DNA of 64,000 nt from Actinobacteria bacterium 69-20 (GCA_001897425.1 MKSW01000033.1:416717-480716); one strand, 5' to 3'; shown: positions 17,371 through 26,702, counted from the stretch's first letter. Translations and numbers: made by a program. The notes: generated from the sequence alone by a model not told the origin.

Positions 17371-17525
17371 GCTCCCCAAGAGGTCGTGCCGAGTGACCTT
17401 GGTGATGTCGTCGGCGCCGCCTGCAACACCGGCGCCAGCGCCATCGCCGCGGACACGGCACAGATCAGCAGCCCCCACAGGATGCGAGAGATCCCGCGCC
17501 CGCACGAACGATCCGCCGGCCTCAT
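17367..17525 (-). CDS. Short hydrophobic peptide gene, possible signal or membrane peptide
   Basis: I translated this 52-codon frame by hand. It has a basic N-terminus (MRPADRSCGRGISR), a hydrophobic core (ILWGLLICAVSAAMALAPVL) and a short tail ending WGA, then TGA overlapping the next gene's GTG. It looks like a signal peptide or single membrane helix. Either it is a separate small protein, or it is the lost secretion signal of the following Ig-like protein. The ribosome-binding site is weak. Confidence 0.35.
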   Translation of the reverse strand: MRPADRSCGRGISRILWGLLICAVSAAMALAPVLQAAPTTSPRSLGTTSWGA

Positions 17526-17820
17526 CGCAACCACCACGAGCTACCCCCCGCCCGGAACATAGCCGCCCACAAAGCGACGCGTCCGCAAGACGATACGGCA
17601 ATCGGGGGTACTCCAGAAACCGCGATAGACCCCTGCGGCCACCCACGCTCACGGATGATCTTGATCCGACTTCGGCGCGCATCCGGACGACGCAGGACAC
17701 GCGACGCACCGGCGCAGCGGCATGGCGAACGCGACACTGCAGTGCGCGAGCCAAGGTCCGCGTCGCTGTATCATTTCGTTTGGCTAACTACTTCCTCACC
17801 CGAACCCGGAGTTCTGATCC
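17526..17820. other. Intergenic region between divergent units
   Basis: 295 bases between the small-peptide gene and the MFS gene. One minus-strand frame stays open, but its protein is Arg/Ser-rich and unlike any family. I see no clear regulatory motif. Confidence 0.4.
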
Positions 17821-19233
17821 GTGCCAACGACGCCCTTCAGCGCGACCGCATCCGCCACAGCGGCCGCACCCGCGACCACCACAGCCACCGCCGCCGTGAC
17901 CGCGACCACGACTGCCGGCCAGAGTGCCCCCAGCGCCCACGGCACACACGGCGCCCCTCAGGCACACCACAACGACATGTCCGCGGCCGAGAACGGCGTC
18001 ATACTCGATCACCAACCAGCGCAGACCGGAACCGACGCCGCCCGCAGCACCACCTCTCCCGGCCGGTTGATCGGCGGGCAGCCGGTGGCCGTGTGGGTGG
18101 TCGCCTTCGCAGCGATGGTCTCGTTCATGGGCATCGGCCTCGTCGACCCGATCCTCAAGTCGATCGCCGGCAACCTGAACGCGACCGCCAGCCAGGTTTC
18201 GCTGCTGTTCACCAGCTACCTGCTGGTCACCGCGTTCGCCATGCTCGTGACCTCGTTCTTCTCCTCGCGGCTCGGCGGGCGGCTCACCCTGATCATCGGC
18301 CTGGTCGTGATCATCGTGTTCTCGTCGCTGGCCGGCACCTCGTCAACGGTCGCCGCGCTGGTCGGTTGGCGGGCCGGCTGGGGGTTGGGCAACGCGCTGT
18401 TCATCGCGACGGCCCTCGCGGCGATCGTGGCCGTGGCGCGCGGCGGCGCGGAGAAGGCGATCACCCTCTACGAGGCGGCGCTGGGCGTCGGCATCTCGGC
18501 CGGCCCGCTGCTCGGCGCTCTGCTCGGCGGCATCCAGTGGCGGCTGCCGTTCTTCGGGGTTGCCGCGCTGATGGCCATCGCGCTCATCGCGATCGTGCTC
18601 TTCCTGAAGACGAAAATCACCGTGGCGCACGGGGTCTCGATCATGGCGCCGTTGACCGCGCTGTCCCACGGCGGCATCCTGGTGATGGGTATCGCCGCGC
18701 TGCTGTACAACGGCGGCTTCTTCGCCGTGCTCGCGTGGACGCCGTTCGCGGTGCCACTCGGCGTGTATGGCATCGGGTTCATGTTCTTCGGCTGGGGCGT
18801 GCTGGTCGGCATCTGCGCCGTCTGGGGCGCCCCGTGGATGCACCGCCGCTTCGGCCTGATCACGTCCTTCAGCGCGGCGATCGGGCTGTTCTCGCTGATC
18901 CTGGTCGGTGTGGCGCTGGCGGTCGCGGCGGGCAGCGTGCCCACCGTCATCGCGTTGGTGATCGCCTGCGGCATCCCGCTCGGCGTGCTGAACACGCTGT
19001 TCACCCAGTCCGCCATGAACATCGCGCCGGTGCCGCGGCCGGTCGCCTCCGCCGGATACAACTTCGTGCGCTTCCTCGGCGGCGCGGTCTCGCCGTGGAT
19101 CTGCGGCAAGATCGGCGAATCCGTCGGCCCGGCGGCGCCGTTCTGGTTCGGCGCGACCTGCGTGGCCGCGGCCCTGGCTGTACTGCTCGGCTTCGGCTCG
19201 CGATACCTGCGCCGTATCAACACGATCCACTGA
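17821..19233 (+). CDS. MFS drug-efflux-type transporter
   Basis: A 470-residue integral membrane protein with about 12 helices from residue 85 on. Typical MFS features are the early GIGLVDPILKSIAGNL segment after helix 1, SYLLVTAFAMLVTSFFSSRLGGR (motif A region) and GWRAGWGLGNALF. It resembles multidrug or sugar efflux carriers of the DHA1 group; the substrate is unknown. The first 80 residues are an unusual Ala/Thr/His-rich cytosolic extension. I used GTG 17821, which has GGAG about nine bases upstream; ATG 17977 (MSAAENG) would remove part of the extension. A copy of the dispersed repeat (aacggcgtcatactcg) lies inside the extension at 17991-18006. Confidence 0.85.
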   Translation: MPTTPFSATASATAAAPATTTATAAVTATTTAGQSAPSAHGTHGAPQAHHNDMSAAENGVILDHQPAQTGTDAARSTTSPGRLIGGQPVAVWVVAFAAMVSFMGIGLVDPILKSIAGNLNATASQVSLLFTSYLLVTAFAMLVTSFFSSRLGGRLTLIIGLVVIIVFSSLAGTSSTVAALVGWRAGWGLGNALFIATALAAIVAVARGGAEKAITLYEAALGVGISAGPLLGALLGGIQWRLPFFGVAALMAIALIAIVLFLKTKITVAHGVSIMAPLTALSHGGILVMGIAALLYNGGFFAVLAWTPFAVPLGVYGIGFMFFGWGVLVGICAVWGAPWMHRRFGLITSFSAAIGLFSLILVGVALAVAAGSVPTVIALVIACGIPLGVLNTLFTQSAMNIAPVPRPVASAGYNFVRFLGGAVSPWICGKIGESVGPAAPFWFGATCVAAALAVLLGFGSRYLRRINTIH

Positions 19234-19262
19234 TCCGCGCCGGTTCGCGTCTCGACCGCTAG

Positions 19263-19284
19263 CGAGTATGACGCTGTTCGCGCC
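19263..19284. repeat. Copy of the dispersed GTATGACG repeat
   Basis: cgagtatgacgctgttcgcg begins 30 bases after the MFS stop codon and lies in the convergent gap before the large hairpin at 19344. Confidence 0.5.
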
Positions 19285-19343
19285 TGTCGGCGGCGGGCGC
19301 TGTCTGGGCGCCCTGCCCACCCCCCACCCCGCGCCTCACCCCT

Positions 19344-19403
19344 GTCGAGTGGGAGTCCTGCAGAGTCTTGGGGCGCTCAGACTCTGCAGGACTCCCACTC
19401 GAC
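19344..19403. terminator. Perfect 24-bp inverted repeat between convergent genes
   Basis: The arms gtcgagtgggagtcctgcag... (19344-19367) and their exact complement (19380-19403) enclose a 12-base loop. With no mismatch over 24 pairs it is far stronger than a usual terminator stem. It lies between the MFS gene (ends 19233) and the SLH-like gene (ends 19420) and could stop transcription from both sides. No U-run follows, as is common in actinobacteria. Confidence 0.75.
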
Positions 19404-19419
19404 GGCGCCACCGCCGCTG

Positions 19420-20976
19420 CTACCGCCGGGTGCAGTAGCTGTACGGACCGGAGGTGCCGACCGCGATCGCGCAGCGAGTCGTCACCCACGTGCCGCCGTA
19501 CGTGCGGAAGTCGAAGACCCGGGTGTACTCGCTGTAGGCCTTCTTGCCGGTCGGCCGGTACGCGACCACGTCTCCGCCGGCCGCCCAGGTGCCGTCCCCG
19601 GCCCACGTCGCGAAGATGTCCGACCAGTACCCGGACGCGGTTTGCGCCGAGCCCATGTATCCGGCCGAGGCGTGGATGTAGTGCCCGTTCTTGCCGAACA
19701 CGTACTCGTTGCCGGCGGACGTGCTCGTGGAGGACCAGTGGCCGACCGTCTTCGCGGCGAGCGTCGCGTTGGACGTCGGCGCCCCGAGCGCGAGCGAGTA
19801 GAACACCCGCGCGAACTCCGGCCCGAAGTCGCCGTCGTCGCCCACGCAATGCCAGCCGTTGCCGAACGGGCTGTCCTCCTGGATCACGAAGATCGGGACC
19901 ACCTTCAGCCCGAACCGGGCCATCATCGAGATCGCCGTGTACTGCTGCCCGTCATCGATCCTGACGACGAGACCGGTGTAATCCCAACCGTTCCCGCCCA
20001 CTCCGCGGATCGCGCTGTTCGTCAGATCGCCGCCGAACTCGTCGGTAACCTTCTTTCCGGGCAGCAGGTTCACCACCAGGTTCTTCGCCTGGTTCAACCG
20101 ACTCGCCTCGGAGCCGCCGGCCCCCTCGGGCCGGAACACGTAGATCGCGCACTGGTAACCGTGCGAATCCTTCGGCGAGGTGAGCACGGCGGCCTGCGGC
20201 GAGCTGGTGTCCAGCGTCCAGGACGACGACCGGTTGAACGTCACACCCGCGAAGCTCACCGCGCTGCCGGTCGGCGCCCACACCGGCGGCGCGAACCGGG
20301 TGAGGAACGCCCCCTGCCCGGTGAGGGCGTGCACCATGCTCGCCAGCGATCCGCGGCTGAGCAGGATCGCCGGCCCGAACCTGCCGCTGCCGAGCCCTCG
20401 GGCGATGCCCGTGCTGGTGATCCAGCTGATGAACCCGCAGGCGGAATCCTTAGCGGCGACATCGGTGAACGGCGCCTTCGCGCACCTCGCCGGCGACTTA
20501 CCGGGGTAGATCGACCGGTACAGGTAAACGCCGGCGGCTCCGCGCGTCAGCCGGGCGGTCGGCCGGATCGTGCCGCCCGTCCCCGGGAACATCACGCCGG
20601 CCGACTTCGCCCAGGCGAAGTACCCGCACGCCGGGTCCGTCATCGCCACGTCACTGAACGGCTTCGACGTGCACCTCGCCGGCGATTTGCCGGGGTTGGC
20701 CACCACGAACAGGAACTCCGCCATGGTCGCCATGGTCGCCACACCGCCCGGCGCGAACTTCCCGCCCGCCGGCTTCGCGAGCCCATTTCCCTTGAGCCAG
20801 GCGATGTCCGCGCACTCGCTGCTGGCGGCCTTCACGTCCGGATACGGGTTGCACACGGATGCAGCGGCCGCCGGCACCACGGACACGGCGGTGAGCAGCG
20901 TGGCGCAGAGCGCGCCGACACCGAGCACCGCCCCGATACGCCTGGCGAGGGATCCCCGCGATCTGATGGTCGTCAT
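19420..20976 (-). CDS. Secreted protein with S-layer-homology-like repeats
   Basis: A 518-residue exported protein. The signal peptide is clear: basic start MTTIRSRGSLARRIG, a hydrophobic core and an AAAAS-type cleavage site near residue 39. Three SLH-like units follow within about residues 42-220, each with an F/Y-x-DV, CGYFAW or CADIAW and GxxxP pattern (YPDVKAASSECADIAWLKGNG, FSDVAMTDPACGYFAWAKSAG, FTDVAAKDSACGFISWITSTG). A C-terminal region of about 290 residues has no family I recognise and ends in Cys-rich AIAVGTSGPYSYCTRR. ATG 20976 has GGAGG nearby; the frame upstream to 21192 is not protein-like. A cell-wall or surface role is likely. Confidence 0.85.
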   Translation of the reverse strand: MTTIRSRGSLARRIGAVLGVGALCATLLTAVSVVPAAAASVCNPYPDVKAASSECADIAWLKGNGLAKPAGGKFAPGGVATMATMAEFLFVVANPGKSPARCTSKPFSDVAMTDPACGYFAWAKSAGVMFPGTGGTIRPTARLTRGAAGVYLYRSIYPGKSPARCAKAPFTDVAAKDSACGFISWITSTGIARGLGSGRFGPAILLSRGSLASMVHALTGQGAFLTRFAPPVWAPTGSAVSFAGVTFNRSSSWTLDTSSPQAAVLTSPKDSHGYQCAIYVFRPEGAGGSEASRLNQAKNLVVNLLPGKKVTDEFGGDLTNSAIRGVGGNGWDYTGLVVRIDDGQQYTAISMMARFGLKVVPIFVIQEDSPFGNGWHCVGDDGDFGPEFARVFYSLALGAPTSNATLAAKTVGHWSSTSTSAGNEYVFGKNGHYIHASAGYMGSAQTASGYWSDIFATWAGDGTWAAGGDVVAYRPTGKKAYSEYTRVFDFRTYGGTWVTTRCAIAVGTSGPYSYCTRR

Positions 20977-21454
20977 GCTTGTCCTCCAACTGTTGACCGA
21001 CACGTCCGCACCGGGCGGCGGGACGGGCGAGCGCGAGCCGACACGCAAGGCGGCATCGGCGATCGGCATGAGAAGAGCAAACGCGACGGGCACCCGGCGA
21101 GGCATCCGTAAACTGCGACAACGGTCCGGCCAGTGTGGTCCCCGTGGGTCGGCGCGCGGCTCGGTCCACGGATCGCCTCCAGACCGGCGCACCCGCTTGT
21201 GGGCTGCCCGTGGACCTGCTTGCGGGTCGGGTCCTGGTTCGGCGACAGATCCGGCCCGGACGCGCCTTTCCCCGACCGCGATCGCCGCGGCTCCCGCGGC
21301 TGCCGGGGTGCCCGGCCCCGGAACCCGTCATACTCGACGGTTCGCACGCGACAGCCGACGCGTGGCGAGCAGGCGATCGGCCCGCCGACGCGATCGGCTA
21401 GCGTCTTCGAAGTGAGCGCGCGAGATTCCGCCGGGCAGACCACATGAGGCGGAT
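20977..21454. other. Divergent intergenic region
   Basis: 478 bases between the SLH-like gene and the next MFS gene. Frames here are Arg/Pro-rich shadows. The notable content is two copies of the dispersed repeat in opposite orientation at its right end (21318-21337 and 21451-21472). Confidence 0.5.
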
Positions 21455-21472
21455 ATGACGATGTTCGCGCGC
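21318..21472. repeat. Two opposed copies of the dispersed repeat flanking an MFS start
   Basis: ccggaacccgtcatactcg (21318-21336, reverse orientation) and ggatatgacgatgttcgcgc (21451-21470, forward). The second copy contains the ATG at 21455 used by the MFS gene, so the motif overlaps a translation start. Confidence 0.5.
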
Positions 21473-23182
21473 CCGCGCATGCTCGTCGCGGTGGCCGATT
21501 CGGTCGGGGGTGCGCGGCAGCTCTCCGCGATCGCGCTGCTCTCCGGCTCGCTGGCGCTCGCCGCGGCGGACCAGACCATCGCGGGCGCCGTCGCCCCGGA
21601 CCTGAAGGTCGATCTGCACGTCGACAACACCGGGATCGGTCTGCTGGTGACGGCCGCGTACCTGCTGGCGGCGGCGGGCACGATCCCGTTCGGGATCCTC
21701 GCCGATCGGGCGAAACGTGTTCGCCTGCTGGCGATCTGCGCGCTGGCCTGGTCCGCGTCGATCACGATCGCCGGCTTCGCGGGTTCCTACGGCACGCTGC
21801 TCGTCGCGCAGATGACGCTCGGGGCGGGAGTCGGCGGAGCGGCCCCGCTGGTCGCCTCGCTCGCCGGTGACGTGTTCCCGCCGGGCGCCCGCGGGCGGGC
21901 GCTGGGGTTGATCCTGGCGGGCGAGTTCGCCGGTGCCGCATCGGGTTTGCTCATCGCGGGGGAGATCGCGGCGATCGCGCCATGGCGGGTCTCGTTCTGG
22001 GCGCTAGCCGGCGTGGGCCCGGTGCTGGCGGCGCTGCTGCTGCGATGCCTGCCCGAGCCGGCGCGCGGCACACAGGCGGCCCGCGTGTCCCATGCGGCAC
22101 AGCCGCGTGCAGTGCCGGGGGTGGACTCCGGAACGGCAGCGATGCCGGGCGCGGGATCTGTGGCGGCAGGCGCGGCGGCAGGCGCGGCGGCGATGTCCGG
22201 CGCGGGAGCCGAGCCGAACGTAGACCCGGCTTCGTACGCGGCAGGGGAGTCGCCGATCGATCCGCCGGCCCCGCTCGTGACACCGCCTACCCACCGAAAC
22301 CTCGTGGGGCGCAGCGAATCCGGATCCAGCGCGGCCCGGAACAGCGTCACTCCTCCGCACGCGGAAGGCACCCCCGCCGGCGGCCCGATCCAACGAACGG
22401 GCGTCGCGGCAGCCGTCCAGGCGCTTGGCATCGAGCCGCGACCGCGCCTGGTGCTCGACCGCGATCCGGCGGACCGCCCGCTGGCCTGGGCGATTCGGTA
22501 CGTGCTCGCCGTTCCCACGAACGTCGTCATCATCGTCTCCTCGGCGCTGTGCTACTTCTACGTCGCCGGGGTGCAGACCTTCGCGATCGTCTACCTGCGC
22601 GGCCGGTTCGACCTGAGCCAGGAGCTGGCCACGGCGCTGCTGGTGGTGATCGGGCTCGGCGTGATCAGCGGCATGCTGGTCACCGGGCACCTCTCGGACC
22701 GGCTGATCGCGCGCGGGCACCCGGCGGCGCGGGTCGCGGTGGGCGGGATCTGTTTCCTGGCAGCCGTTGTCGCCTTTGCCCCGGCCTTCAGTGTGACGGC
22801 GCTGGCGCTCGCGATGCCGCTGATGTTCCTGGGCGCGGCGGGCCTCGGCGGGCTGAATCCGCCGCTCGATGCGGCCCGGCTGGACGTGGTGCACTTCCGG
22901 CTGTGGGGGCGCGCGGAAAGCGTGCGCGCGATGTGCCAGAACCTGATCCGCGCGAGCGCGCCGCTGATCTTCGGTTACCTCTCGACGGTGCTCGGCTCCG
23001 GCGACGAGTCCGCCGCGACGCAAGGCGGCGGGGCGGTCGGGCTCGGGCGCGCCTTCCTGATCCTGCTGGGGCTCTTCGTGATCGGCGGGATCGTGCTGCT
23101 CACGGCACGCCGCGCCTACCTACGCGATGTGGCGACCGCGGTCGCGTCCGAAGCGGCCACCGTGCGGGGCGGTTCGCGCTGA
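21455..23182 (+). CDS. MFS transporter with long Ala/Pro-rich central loop
   Basis: A 575-residue membrane protein. Six helices lie in residues about 20-200, then a low-complexity loop of about 140 residues (ARVSHAAQPRAVPGVDSG through VTPPHAEGTPAGG), and six more helices from about 345. IPFGILADRAKRVRL near 70-84 is the MFS loop 2-3 motif, repeated in the second half as GMLVTGHLSDRLIARG. Substrate unknown. ATG 21455 is preceded by GAGGCGG; ATG 21479 is a possible shorter start and would leave the dispersed-repeat copy in the untranslated leader. The large central loop is unusual for this group. Confidence 0.85.
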   Translation: MTMFARPRMLVAVADSVGGARQLSAIALLSGSLALAAADQTIAGAVAPDLKVDLHVDNTGIGLLVTAAYLLAAAGTIPFGILADRAKRVRLLAICALAWSASITIAGFAGSYGTLLVAQMTLGAGVGGAAPLVASLAGDVFPPGARGRALGLILAGEFAGAASGLLIAGEIAAIAPWRVSFWALAGVGPVLAALLLRCLPEPARGTQAARVSHAAQPRAVPGVDSGTAAMPGAGSVAAGAAAGAAAMSGAGAEPNVDPASYAAGESPIDPPAPLVTPPTHRNLVGRSESGSSAARNSVTPPHAEGTPAGGPIQRTGVAAAVQALGIEPRPRLVLDRDPADRPLAWAIRYVLAVPTNVVIIVSSALCYFYVAGVQTFAIVYLRGRFDLSQELATALLVVIGLGVISGMLVTGHLSDRLIARGHPAARVAVGGICFLAAVVAFAPAFSVTALALAMPLMFLGAAGLGGLNPPLDAARLDVVHFRLWGRAESVRAMCQNLIRASAPLIFGYLSTVLGSGDESAATQGGGAVGLGRAFLILLGLFVIGGIVLLTARRAYLRDVATAVASEAATVRGGSR

Positions 23183-23264
23183 GCGCTTTCGTTACCCGTT
23201 CAGTCGCGCGCCTCGTGTTACCTGTTCCCCGCTCGCCTCGTGTGTCCCATGGCGCCGGAGCGCC

Positions 23265-24104
23265 TCAGTCGGGATCGATCGAGCACGCGGCGAGCAGCGC
23301 GTCATAGATGCCGGGCGCGGCGGCGATGGTCAACGGCACGCCGAAGTTGTCGAGGACGGCGCCCCGCGCACCGGCCTCCGCTGCGATCAGCAGACCCGCC
23401 GCCCGATCCCACGGGTGGATGCCGCGCTCGTAATACCCGTCGAACTGGCCGGCCGCGACGAAACACAGGTCCAGGGCGGACGACCCGATGCGCCGCACGT
23501 TCGCGATCGACGGCAGCAGCGCCGCGAGGACCCGCCCCTGCCGTCCCCGGTCGTCGGCGCGATACGCGAAGCCGGTCCCGATCACGGCGAGACCGAGGTC
23601 CGTGATCCCGCTGCACGTCAGCCGTGTGCCGTCGCGCCGGGCGCCGCCGCCTTGGAACGCTTCGAACAGGCTCCCGCGAGCGGCGTCGTACACGGCGCCC
23701 GCCACCACGGCGCCGTCGACCTCGGCGGCGATCGACACCGAGTAGGCGCTGATCCCGTGCACGTAGTTGACGGTCCCGTCCAGCGGATCGACGATCCAGC
23801 GCACTCCCGTGCTGCCGTCCCGCGAGGCGCCTTCCTCCCCGAGAATGCCGTCATGCGGGCGACTTTCGGTGATCCGCTGCACGATCAGCGCTTCCGAGGC
23901 GCGGTCGACCTCGGTCACCGCATCCGTCGGCGTCGACTTCGACGACACCGCGAAGTGACCCGTGCGTCGCTGCGCCACTAGCGCGCCGGCCTCGCGTGCG
24001 ATGGCCACCGCCAGGTCCCGCAGGTCCGCGGGGCCGACGTTGTCCGGAGTCGTGGCTCCGCCGGTCGCCTGGGTCGCGGTCGCCGGGCCGCTCGGGCCGG
24101 TCAT
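23265..24104 (-). CDS. Inositol monophosphatase-family phosphatase
   Basis: A 279-residue Mg-dependent phosphatase of the IMPase family. Metal ligands are visible in GEEG at 89-92 and DPLDGTVNY at 106-114, with the late HPWDRAAGLLI motif near 224-234. It hydrolyses inositol phosphates or related sugar phosphates (SuhB/ImpA/HisN-like); the exact substrate cannot be read from sequence. Mycobacteriales need inositol for mycothiol and phosphatidylinositol, so a housekeeping role is plausible. ATG 24104 overlaps the stop of the acyl-CoA dehydrogenase gene by ATGA, fixing the start, and shows that the two are cotranscribed. Confidence 0.88.
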   Translation of the reverse strand: MTGPSGPATATQATGGATTPDNVGPADLRDLAVAIAREAGALVAQRRTGHFAVSSKSTPTDAVTEVDRASEALIVQRITESRPHDGILGEEGASRDGSTGVRWIVDPLDGTVNYVHGISAYSVSIAAEVDGAVVAGAVYDAARGSLFEAFQGGGARRDGTRLTCSGITDLGLAVIGTGFAYRADDRGRQGRVLAALLPSIANVRRIGSSALDLCFVAAGQFDGYYERGIHPWDRAAGLLIAAEAGARGAVLDNFGVPLTIAAAPGIYDALLAACSIDPD

Positions 24105-25258
24105 GATTCCAGCGGTCCGAGCAGCGCGGAGGCCCACATGCCGTGCACGGAATCCTCGCTCGTCGGGTGGAAGACGGCTGCGAGCGCATCGCGATACAGC
24201 CTGGACAGCTCGTTCTTCGTGAAGTACGAGGCGCCGCCCGCCGCCTTCATCGCGGATGTCGCGATCTCCTGGACGGTTTCGCTGACGCGGTACTTGATCG
24301 CGGACAGCTGCGGCATCCACATCGGGCCGCGGTCGACGAGCCCGTCGATATCGGCCGTGGCCCGGTCGAGCTGCGGATAGAGGCCGTCGAGCGCGATCGC
24401 GGCCTGTGCGATGCGGCGACGTGCATCAGGGTCCTGCGCATAGGCGCGCCCCGAGTTCTTCGCCGACGTACGCCTTTTCGCCGCCTCGACAGCCAGATCG
24501 AGCATGCGCTGGGCGAGCCCGACGTATACCGACGACGTGAGCAGGATGAAGGAGGAGAAGATGCCGAACACGAACGGGTGCATCGTCGGCCCCGGTTCGA
24601 TCCGGCAGGCGATCCGGTCCGCGGGGGCGTGTGCTCCGTTCAGGATCGTGGTGCAGGACTGCGAGGCGCGCATGCCGAGGGTGTCCCAGTCGTCCTTCAC
24701 TGTCACCCCGCCGCCGTCGCGGGTGATGAAGCCGAAGACGTCCATCGGCCGATCAGGGTCGCTGCGGTCCGCGCCGAACGTGCCGAGCCGCGTCCACACC
24801 GGCGACCCGGAGGTGAAGATCTTCGTTCCGGTGAACGAGAACCCGCCCGTGCCATCCGGTTTCGCATCGGCGGTGGAGCCGAACAGTACCAGGTCGTTGC
24901 CCGGCTCGGAGATGCCGAACGCGTAGATCTCGCCGGCCATAACATCATCAAAGACAAAGTCGACGCTATGGTCGCCGCGGGCCGCGAGCTGCCGCGCGAC
25001 GCCCACCCAGACGTGGTGCATGTTCACCGCGAGCGCCGTCGCCGGCGAGGCCGCGGCGAGCCGCATCTGCTCATGCGACAGTTCCTGCAGCGTGAGCCCG
25101 GCCCCGCCGGACTCCGCCGGCACCAGTGCCGTCAGATAGCCGGCCGCCTTCAGATCGGCGACATCCTCGTGCGGGAAGGTGTTCTCGGCATCGTGCGCCG
25201 CCGCCCGCGCGCGGATCGCCGCCAGCAGTTCATCGGTGAGCAGCGTACGCGCCGTCAT
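24101..25258 (-). CDS. Acyl-CoA dehydrogenase-family flavoprotein
   Basis: A 385-residue protein of the acyl-CoA dehydrogenase superfamily: N-terminal helical domain, middle beta domain with FGISEPGNDLVLFGSTADAK and FTGTKIFTSGSPVWTRLG, and a C-terminal helical domain. The end resembles the group that includes flavin-dependent monooxygenases such as DszC and SfnB as well as true dehydrogenases. I could not locate the catalytic Glu of acyl-CoA dehydrogenases with confidence, so desaturation should not be assumed. ATG 25258. It is coupled by ATGA to the inositol phosphatase gene, an odd pairing without obvious metabolic link. Confidence 0.8.
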   Translation of the reverse strand: MTARTLLTDELLAAIRARAAAHDAENTFPHEDVADLKAAGYLTALVPAESGGAGLTLQELSHEQMRLAAASPATALAVNMHHVWVGVARQLAARGDHSVDFVFDDVMAGEIYAFGISEPGNDLVLFGSTADAKPDGTGGFSFTGTKIFTSGSPVWTRLGTFGADRSDPDRPMDVFGFITRDGGGVTVKDDWDTLGMRASQSCTTILNGAHAPADRIACRIEPGPTMHPFVFGIFSSFILLTSSVYVGLAQRMLDLAVEAAKRRTSAKNSGRAYAQDPDARRRIAQAAIALDGLYPQLDRATADIDGLVDRGPMWMPQLSAIKYRVSETVQEIATSAMKAAGGASYFTKNELSRLYRDALAAVFHPTSEDSVHGMWASALLGPLES

Positions 25259-25393
25259 CCTCGCCCCTTCCTCCTTCAGACCTCACACACCCTGGCCGCA
25301 CCCCGTTCGCACGTCTGCACCCCGACCGCAGGCGCACACTCGCGACACAGGTGCGGCTGCGGGGACCGCGGCCACGTCCGGCCCGATCGACAT

Positions 25394-26443
25394 TCACGGC
25401 ACCCGGTACGTCCATGCGTCGCTCAGGAACTTCGTGTCCGCAAGCTGTCTGGCCGCGTCGAGTTCCGCTTCGGTGTAACGACTCTCGCGCACCCGATGCC
25501 CGCCCCGGAACGACGTCATCAGCGAATCGATGATCGCCGCCCGGCTCATCCCGGTCTGCGAGCGCATCGGGTCGACCCGCTTCACCGCGGACCGAATGCC
25601 CTTGTCGGAGATCTTCTCCCGCCCGATCCGGATCACCTGCATCATCTTCTCGGCGTCGATGTCGTAGGCCATCGTCGCGTGATGCAGCACGGCGCCGGCC
25701 ACGAACCGTTTCTGCGCGGCCCCGCCGATCTTGCCTTTGTCCGAGGCAATGTCGTTGATCGGCACGTATCTCGCGTTCACCCCGACCTTCGCCAGCGCCT
25801 CGACCACCCACGCATCCAAGAACGCGTACGACTGGATGAAGCTCATCCCCTCGACCAGCGACGGCGGCACGACCATCGAATACGTGATGCAGTTGCCCGG
25901 CTCCATGAACATCGCACCGCCGCCGGAGACGCGGCGCACCACCGAGATGTGGTATTTCGCAGCAGCTTCCGAGTCGATCTCGTTGCGCACGGACTGGAAC
26001 GAGCCGATCACCACCACCGACGAATCCCAGTCCCAGATGCGCAGCAGCGGCGGCCGCCGCCCGGCCGCGACCTCCTTGGAGAGCACCTCGTCGAGCGCCA
26101 CGTGCAGCACCGGGGGCAGCGTCATCGGCGGGATCAGGTCGAAGGTGTGGTCACCCCAGCTCGTCGCGGCGCCCACCGCACGGCGCACCGCGATCCCCAC
26201 GGCCTGCGCGTCGAACCCCACCATCTCCACGCCGGGCGGCAGAGCGGAGATGACGCTGTCCGTGAGCTGGGCCCCGGTCGCGCCCACCGGCATTCCGGTC
26301 AGCGCTCGGTCGATGTCGCCCAGCGCGGAGTCCGGCTCCAGGAAGAAGTCGCCCGCCACGTGCACATTCGCGAGGCGATCGTCGACGATGTCGAGTTCGA
26401 CCGAGACCAGCTTGCCGCCGGGGACCTTGTACTCACCTCGCAC
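25394..26443 (-). CDS. lplA: Lipoate-protein ligase A-type protein
   Basis: A 349-residue actinobacterial lipoate ligase. It begins VRGEYKVPGGKLV, the typical start of the form with an N-terminal accessory domain (about 1-85). The biotin/lipoate A/B ligase domain follows, with RRVSGGGAMF near 180-190 and the lysine loop SDKGKIGGAAQKR near 240-250. It attaches lipoate (or octanoate) to the E2 and H proteins of 2-oxoacid dehydrogenases and the glycine cleavage system. GTG 26443 is chosen by homology; frames upstream to 26548 are not protein-like. It lies downstream of rplI on the same strand with repeats in between. Confidence 0.88.
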   Translation of the reverse strand: MRGEYKVPGGKLVSVELDIVDDRLANVHVAGDFFLEPDSALGDIDRALTGMPVGATGAQLTDSVISALPPGVEMVGFDAQAVGIAVRRAVGAATSWGDHTFDLIPPMTLPPVLHVALDEVLSKEVAAGRRPPLLRIWDWDSSVVVIGSFQSVRNEIDSEAAAKYHISVVRRVSGGGAMFMEPGNCITYSMVVPPSLVEGMSFIQSYAFLDAWVVEALAKVGVNARYVPINDIASDKGKIGGAAQKRFVAGAVLHHATMAYDIDAEKMMQVIRIGREKISDKGIRSAVKRVDPMRSQTGMSRAAIIDSLMTSFRGGHRVRESRYTEAELDAARQLADTKFLSDAWTYRVP

Positions 26444-26648
26444 CCTGCCACCGTATCGCTCGGGCGCCGGGCGGCCGCCGAAGGGTGAGCGCTGGTTGCC
26501 CACGGTGGGCGCCCGCCGTTCCCGGTGAGCGCAGGCGTGAGCACCCACCGCCCCCGGAGCGCATCCGCTGCATCAGCTGTTCGTCAGCGACAACCACTGC
26601 GCCGCAATGAGAACCGGCGCGGCGCCCCACTCCAAGGAGGGGCCCGCG

Positions 26649-26702
26649 CCGGAACAGCGTCATACACAGAACTACGTCATACTCGACAAACGCGTCATAG
26701 AC
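26649..26702. repeat. Three tandem partial copies of the dispersed repeat
   Basis: ggaacagcgtcatac, actacgtcatactcgac and acgcgtcatagac follow one another in the gap between lplA and rplI. All are in the reverse orientation. This is the densest cluster of the motif in the window. Confidence 0.5.

Noticed and set aside
17655..19262. A 535-codon plus-strand frame over the MFS gene
   Set aside because: Composition is almost entirely Arg, His and Pro, and the MFS frame shows 12 helices and motifs.
26649..26702. A CRISPR array from the tandem cgtcata motifs
   Set aside because: Units are about 13-17 bases, imperfect, only three in number and without spacers of constant length; no cas genes are present.
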